Assembly: GCF_002077695.1 (NCBI RefSeq)
Contig: NZ_MWUE01000027.1
Span: 109,719-173,718 of the forward strand
DNA from: Pantoea latae
Lineage (GTDB): Bacteria > Pseudomonadota > Gammaproteobacteria > Enterobacterales > Enterobacteriaceae
Length of the DNA: 64,000 nt
Reading direction: 5' to 3'
The notes below the pieces were generated by a model. That model did not search any database and was not told where the DNA came from. It saw only the letters and a list, made by a program, of their open reading frames with translations. How positions within the stretch are numbered: position 1 is the first letter of the stretch; every line of letters starts with the position of its first letter. Made by a program: the position numbers and the translations under genes. Below, in pieces: positions 60,284 to 64,000 of this stretch.

Positions 60284-61930
60284 CTATTTCACGCAGCGCG
60301 CGCAGGTGCTGTCCTGAATCTGCTTAAAGAAGTCGTTGCCTTTGTCATCCACCAGGATAAACGCCGGGAAGTTCTCTACCTCAATCTTCCAGATCGCCTC
60401 CATGCCGAGTTCGGCATACTCCACGCACTCCAGTTTCTTGATGCTCTGCTGCGCCAGCACCGCCGCCGGGCCGCCGATGCTGCCGAGGTAGAAACCACCG
60501 TGCTTGTGGCAGGCGTCCGTTACCTGCTGGCTGCGGTTGCCCTTCGCCAGCATAATCATACTGCCGCCGTGCGACTGCAGCAGATCGACATAGGAGTCCA
60601 TGCGGCCAGCGGTGGTCGGGCCAAGCGAGCCGGAGGCGTAGCCTGCCGGGGTCTTCGCCGGGCCAGCGTAGTAGATCGGGTGATCTTTCACATACTGCGG
60701 CAGCCCTTCGCCGCTGTCGATGCGCTCTTTCAGCTTCGCGTGGGCGATATCGCGCGCCACGATAATGGTGCCGCTCAGCGACAGACGCGTAGAGACCGGC
60801 CAGGCTGACAGCTGCGCCAGAATCTCTTTCATCGGCCGGTTAAGATCGACGCTGACCACGCCGCCTTCGCCCTGCTGACGCAGCGCTTCCGGAATATACT
60901 GCGCCGGATTGTCCTCCAGCTTCTCGATCCAGATGCCGTCGCGGTTAATCTTCGCTTTGATATTGCGGTCCGCCGAACAGGAAACGCCCATCCCCACCGG
61001 ACAGGAGGCGCCGTGACGCGGCAGACGGATCACCCGAATATCGTGGGCGAAATATTTGCCGCCAAACTGCGCCCCCAGACCCAGCTGCTGCGCCGCCTCC
61101 AGCAGCTCCTGCTCCAGCGCCAGATCGCGAAACGCCTGACCGTGCTCGTTGCCGCTGGTGGGCAGGCTGTCGTAGTAGTGCGTCGAGGCGAGCTTCACGG
61201 TCTTCAGCGTGGCCTCCGCCGAGGTGCCGCCAATCACGAAGGCGATGTGATAGGGCGGACAGGCGGCGGTGCCGAGCGACATCATCTTATCCACCAGATA
61301 GTTCTTCAGCTTGCCGGGAGAGAGCAGCGCTTTGGTCTCCTGATAGAGATAGGTTTTATTGGCGGAGCCGCCGCCCTTGGCGATGCAGAGAAACTTATAC
61401 TCGTCGCCGTCGGTGCTGTAGAGATCGATCTGCGCCGGCAGGTTGGTGCCGGTGTTCACCTCGTTATACATATCGAGCGCGGCGTTCTGCGAATAGCGCA
61501 GGTTATCTTCGATAAAGGTGTTATAGACGCCCTGCGACAGCGCGGCTTCATCGCCGCCGCCGGTCCAGACGCGCTGCCCTTTTTTGCCCATAATAATCGC
61601 CGTGCCGGTGTCCTGGCAGGTCGGCAGCACGCCTTTGGCGGCGATTTCCGAGTTACGCAGAAACTGCAGAGCGACATATTTATCGTTCTCGCTCGCTTCA
61701 TCGTCCGCGAGGATAGAGGCGACCTGCTGCTGGTGCGCCGGACGCAGCATAAAAGAGGCGTCGTGAAACGCCTGCTGCGCCAGCAGCGTCAGCGCTTTGG
61801 GATCCACCTTCAGCACCTCTTCGCCCTCGAACCGGGCGACGGAGACGTGCTCGCGCGTCAGCAGATAGTACTGGGTGTCATCATGGGACAGCGGAAAGGG
61901 TTCTTGATAGTAGAAAGGTTTGTTCGACAT
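60284..61930 (-). CDS. fumA: Class I fumarate hydratase (fumarase A/B type)
   Basis: A 548-residue iron-sulphur fumarase that interconverts fumarate and malate, the same size as E. coli FumA/FumB. The first cluster ligand is Cys105 in [17 protein letters not shown], the same number as in E. coli FumA; others are in [12 protein letters not shown] and [10 protein letters not shown]. The C-terminal domain has [19 protein letters not shown]. It follows the dicarboxylate transporter on the same strand with 155 bp between, so it may act with it in an anaerobic or C4-acid pathway; FumB would be the E. coli parallel, as sequence alone does not separate A from B. Confidence 0.93.
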   Translation of the reverse strand: MSNKPFYYQEPFPLSHDDTQYYLLTREHVSVARFEGEEVLKVDPKALTLLAQQAFHDASFMLRPAHQQQVASILADDEASENDKYVALQFLRNSEIAAKGVLPTCQDTGTAIIMGKKGQRVWTGGGDEAALSQGVYNTFIEDNLRYSQNAALDMYNEVNTGTNLPAQIDLYSTDGDEYKFLCIAKGGGSANKTYLYQETKALLSPGKLKNYLVDKMMSLGTAACPPYHIAFVIGGTSAEATLKTVKLASTHYYDSLPTSGNEHGQAFRDLALEQELLEAAQQLGLGAQFGGKYFAHDIRVIRLPRHGASCPVGMGVSCSADRNIKAKINRDGIWIEKLEDNPAQYIPEALRQQGEGGVVSVDLNRPMKEILAQLSAWPVSTRLSLSGTIIVARDIAHAKLKERIDSGEGLPQYVKDHPIYYAGPAKTPAGYASGSLGPTTAGRMDSYVDLLQSHGGSMIMLAKGNRSQQVTDACHKHGGFYLGSIGGPAAVLAQQSIKKLECVEYAELGMEAIWKIEVENFPAFILVDDKGNDFFKQIQDSTCARCVK

Positions 61931-62006
61931 CTCGGCTCACTTAATGCGACGGCTCCGCCTCACGCAGCGCGAGGAAAACAGCCGCAAATCTTGTTGGTTT
62001 TTATTT

Positions 62007-62033
62007 CGCCAGCCGCGCGGGACGCGGCTGGCG
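62007..62033 (-). other. Hairpin between transporter and fumarase genes
   Basis: CGCCAGCCGCG (62007-62017) and CGCGGCTGGCG (62023-62033) form a perfect 11-bp stem with a 5-nt loop. On the minus strand it is followed by A-rich sequence and not a T-run, so it may protect or process mRNA rather than end it. Confidence 0.55.
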
Positions 62034-62085
62034 TAAGCAGAAGGGAAAAGATTTTACACTTTATTAACCTGTTTCGTCGCCCTCT

Positions 62086-63600
62086 TTAGAACATCATCAC
62101 CATCCACGGATAGGCGATCAGCATCAGCAGCACCAGGAACAGCAGGCCGAAAATGGTGCCCAGACGCCAGTAGTCTTTGGTGGGCAGATAGCCGCTGCCG
62201 TAGTAAATCGGGCTGGGGCCGGTGCCGTACGGGGTGATAATCCCCATCACGCCGAGCGAGGTACAGAGCATCAGGCAGAACACCGGCATATTGATGCCCG
62301 GGATCGCCGCGGCGATGGTCAGCATCGCGGGCAGCAGCGCGGTGGTGTGCGCGGTGGTGCTGGCGAACAGGTAGTGCAGCAGATAGAAGGCGATCAGCAG
62401 CACCACGGCGGAGACCTGCGGGTCATACCCCTGCAGCAGCATGCCGCCCTCTTTGCCCAGCCAGGCGATAAAGCCGACGCGCGCCAGACCATCCGCCAGC
62501 GCCACCAGAGTGGCGAACCAGGCGAAGGTGTTCCACGCCGCTTTGTTGCTGGTGATATCGCTCCAGTTCAGCACGCCGGTCCAGAGCATCAGTATGATCA
62601 CCAGCAGGGCGGCCATCGCCGGCTCAATCCAGGCGGTGGCGAAAATCCACATCAGCAGGGCGCACACCACAAAGATCAGCAGCAGGATCTCATTGCGCGA
62701 CAGCTTGCCCAGTTTTGCCAGTTCAGCGGTCGCCCAGCGCGGCACCTCGTCGTTGACTTTCACTTCCGGCGGATAGAGCCAGTAGGCCAGCAGCGGCATG
62801 GTGAGGATCAGCAGCACGCCGAGCGGCAGGAAGGCGATAAACCACATGCCCCAGGAGATATCGAAGCCCACCACGCTTTTTACCAGCGCCAGCGCCAGCA
62901 GGTTCGGCGCCAGCGCCGAGAGGAACATCGAGCTGGTGATACAGGCGGCGGTGATGGCGACCCACATCAGATAGGAGCCGATGCGGCGCGCGCTCGGGTC
63001 GTTGGGTTTAGAGCCGTAAAGCGGCGGCAGGTTGGCGATAATCGGGTAGATGGTGCCGCCGCTGCGCGCGGTGTTCGACGGCGTAAAGGGCGCCAGCAGC
63101 AGATCGGCGAAGGTGATGGCGTAGCCGAGCGTCAGGCTGCGGCGGCCGAGATATTTCACCAGGATCAGCGCCAGGCGGCGGCCGAACTGGGTTTTATCGT
63201 AGCCGGCGGCGAACATAAAGGCGCCGAAGATCAGCCAGACGGTGGAGTTGCCGAAGCCGCTGACGCCCCATTTAAACGCCTCGGTGGCGACTTTAAAGCC
63301 CGGCTTCGCCAGCTCGGCGGGGCTGAACAGCACATACTGGCTGAACAGGGCGATAACCACTACCCCGGTCAGACCGATCACCGCGCCCGGCAGGGGTTCG
63401 AAGATCAGTCCGACAATCACACCGACAAAAATGGCGAAGAAGTGCCAGGCGTAGGGTTCAAGGCCCGCCGGCGTCGGCACCAGCAGCAGCAGCGCGGCGA
63501 CAACAATCGGCAGGGCCAGCATGATCCAGCGTTTGTGTTGTCCCGGCGGCGGGACGGGCGCAGGTTGCGCGGCTTCGTTCAGCGTCGTTTTCATGTTCAT
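62086..63600 (-). CDS. DASS family dicarboxylate transporter
   Basis: A 504-residue inner-membrane transporter of the divalent anion:sodium symporter family (CitT/TtdT group) with about 12 helices. Family landmarks are TFADLLLAPFTPSNTARSGG, a SNT-type substrate motif, and SLGVMGIITPYGTGPSPIYYGSGY near the C-terminus with the second motif. CitT/TtdT members exchange citrate or tartrate for succinate; the neighbour fumA suggests a C4 dicarboxylate. ATG 63600 is taken, as TTG 63615 has no better signal. A perfect FNR box lies about 180 bp upstream. Confidence 0.9.
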   Translation of the reverse strand: MNMKTTLNEAAQPAPVPPPGQHKRWIMLALPIVVAALLLLVPTPAGLEPYAWHFFAIFVGVIVGLIFEPLPGAVIGLTGVVVIALFSQYVLFSPAELAKPGFKVATEAFKWGVSGFGNSTVWLIFGAFMFAAGYDKTQFGRRLALILVKYLGRRSLTLGYAITFADLLLAPFTPSNTARSGGTIYPIIANLPPLYGSKPNDPSARRIGSYLMWVAITAACITSSMFLSALAPNLLALALVKSVVGFDISWGMWFIAFLPLGVLLILTMPLLAYWLYPPEVKVNDEVPRWATAELAKLGKLSRNEILLLIFVVCALLMWIFATAWIEPAMAALLVIILMLWTGVLNWSDITSNKAAWNTFAWFATLVALADGLARVGFIAWLGKEGGMLLQGYDPQVSAVVLLIAFYLLHYLFASTTAHTTALLPAMLTIAAAIPGINMPVFCLMLCTSLGVMGIITPYGTGPSPIYYGSGYLPTKDYWRLGTIFGLLFLVLLMLIAYPWMVMMF

Positions 63601-63615
63601 AGTGTTGGTCTGCAA

Positions 63616-64000
63616 GTTATAAAGAAGAGAATTTCGGCTTTGTTGATGCGCGATTTAATATTAGCGCGCGTGAGAAGCTTGTCAGCAAAACCTTATTGAA
63701 TAACGTCTCTGTATGACAACTTTATTAAATAAGTTTTTGCGCCATGGCTATATGATGCGCCAGCCGTAATAGTAAATTTTGATCTAGATCAAAGAGTGAG
63801 TCAGCGTTTTTATTGACTTAAACCCTTTAAAAATGCTGCGGCTTCGTTAAGAAGAATCCTATGCTGCGCTAAGAATTTTAGACGCTTTTTTCTGCAAATA
63901 TCTATCAGATTATCATATTGTTTTTCAATGGTTATTTTTTAATTTTAACAATAATTTGATTTTTTCAGCGCTTTCGCTAACATTACTATAACTAAAATTG
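63616..64000. other. AT-rich promoter region at the window end
   Basis: About 400 bp with no gene. It contains the FNR box at 63779-63792 and several T/A-rich stretches suitable as promoters for the transporter gene on the minus strand or for a gene beyond 64000. No coding frame with a start signal is seen. Confidence 0.6.
63779..63792. promoter_or_regulatory. Perfect FNR box
   Basis: TTGATCTAGATCAA matches the FNR consensus TTGATNNNNATCAA at all ten fixed positions. It is 179 bp upstream of the transporter start and also upstream of whatever follows 64000, so either or both may be controlled by oxygen. Confidence 0.75.

Noticed and set aside
62347..63699. 450-codon open frame on the plus strand
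   Set aside because: Antisense shadow of the DASS transporter gene; Gln/Arg/His-rich with no motif.

Overview
The window looks like a chromosomal segment of a GC-rich enterobacterium, most likely Erwiniaceae (Pantoea, Mixta or Erwinia type). The reasons are the E. coli-like gene pairs and proteins (ldcA/emtA, ycgR/ymgE, treA, ghrA-ycdX-ycdY, fumA, katE), together with carbon-source clusters E. coli lacks. Genus is an inference from gene content only. I found no rRNA, tRNA, CRISPR array, prophage or intact insertion sequence.

Layout. 0-2 kb: an acetyltransferase, an AT-rich glutathione S-transferase that looks acquired, and a glutathione peroxidase. 2.2-7.4 kb: an amino-alcohol module (AraC regulator, APH-fold kinase, ethanolamine-type permease, PLP phospho-lyase-like aminotransferase). 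7.4-12.5 kb: a lower-GC accessory stretch with a recombinase-like HTH fragment, an internally deleted NAD(P)-binding gene, a LysR regulator, an aldo/keto reductase, an SDR, and a Bcr/CflA-type efflux gene broken by an internal deletion. 12.5-19.5 kb: a complete non-phosphorylating L-fucose oxidation cluster (GntR regulator, two SDR dehydrogenases, lactonase, fuconate dehydratase, diketo-acid hydrolase, mutarotase, FucP). 19.6-24.6 kb: membrane and small unknown proteins, a PEBP family protein, an AraC regulator and a GFA family protein. 24.7-34.5 kb: katE, an epimerase-like protein with a divergent AraC regulator, a soluble FIST-domain chemoreceptor, and several small or secreted unknowns.

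34.5-52.3 kb: an E. coli-like backbone (ldcA, emtA, ycgR, ymgE, treA) interrupted between emtA and ycgR by a sugar cluster. This cluster has a SorC regulator, a ribose-type ABC transporter with a DUF2291 lipoprotein, a split transketolase and an FGGY kinase. Two matching 14-bp palindromes lie just ahead of its two transcription segments. A MscS-type channel and a Fur-box-preceded siderophore receptor also sit here. 52.4-64 kb: ghrA-ycdX-ycdY, a class III CoA-transferase family protein, a DMT exporter, a class I amidotransferase, an AldB-type aldehyde dehydrogenase, and a dicarboxylate transporter followed by fumA, with a perfect FNR box upstream.

The most interesting points are: the transketolase/kinase cluster, which has no isomerase and no proven substrate; the phosphorylation-dependent amino-alcohol route; the L-fucose oxidation operon; and a composite palindromic repeat present twice, whose inner core is conserved while its terminal stems differ in sequence yet stay complementary.
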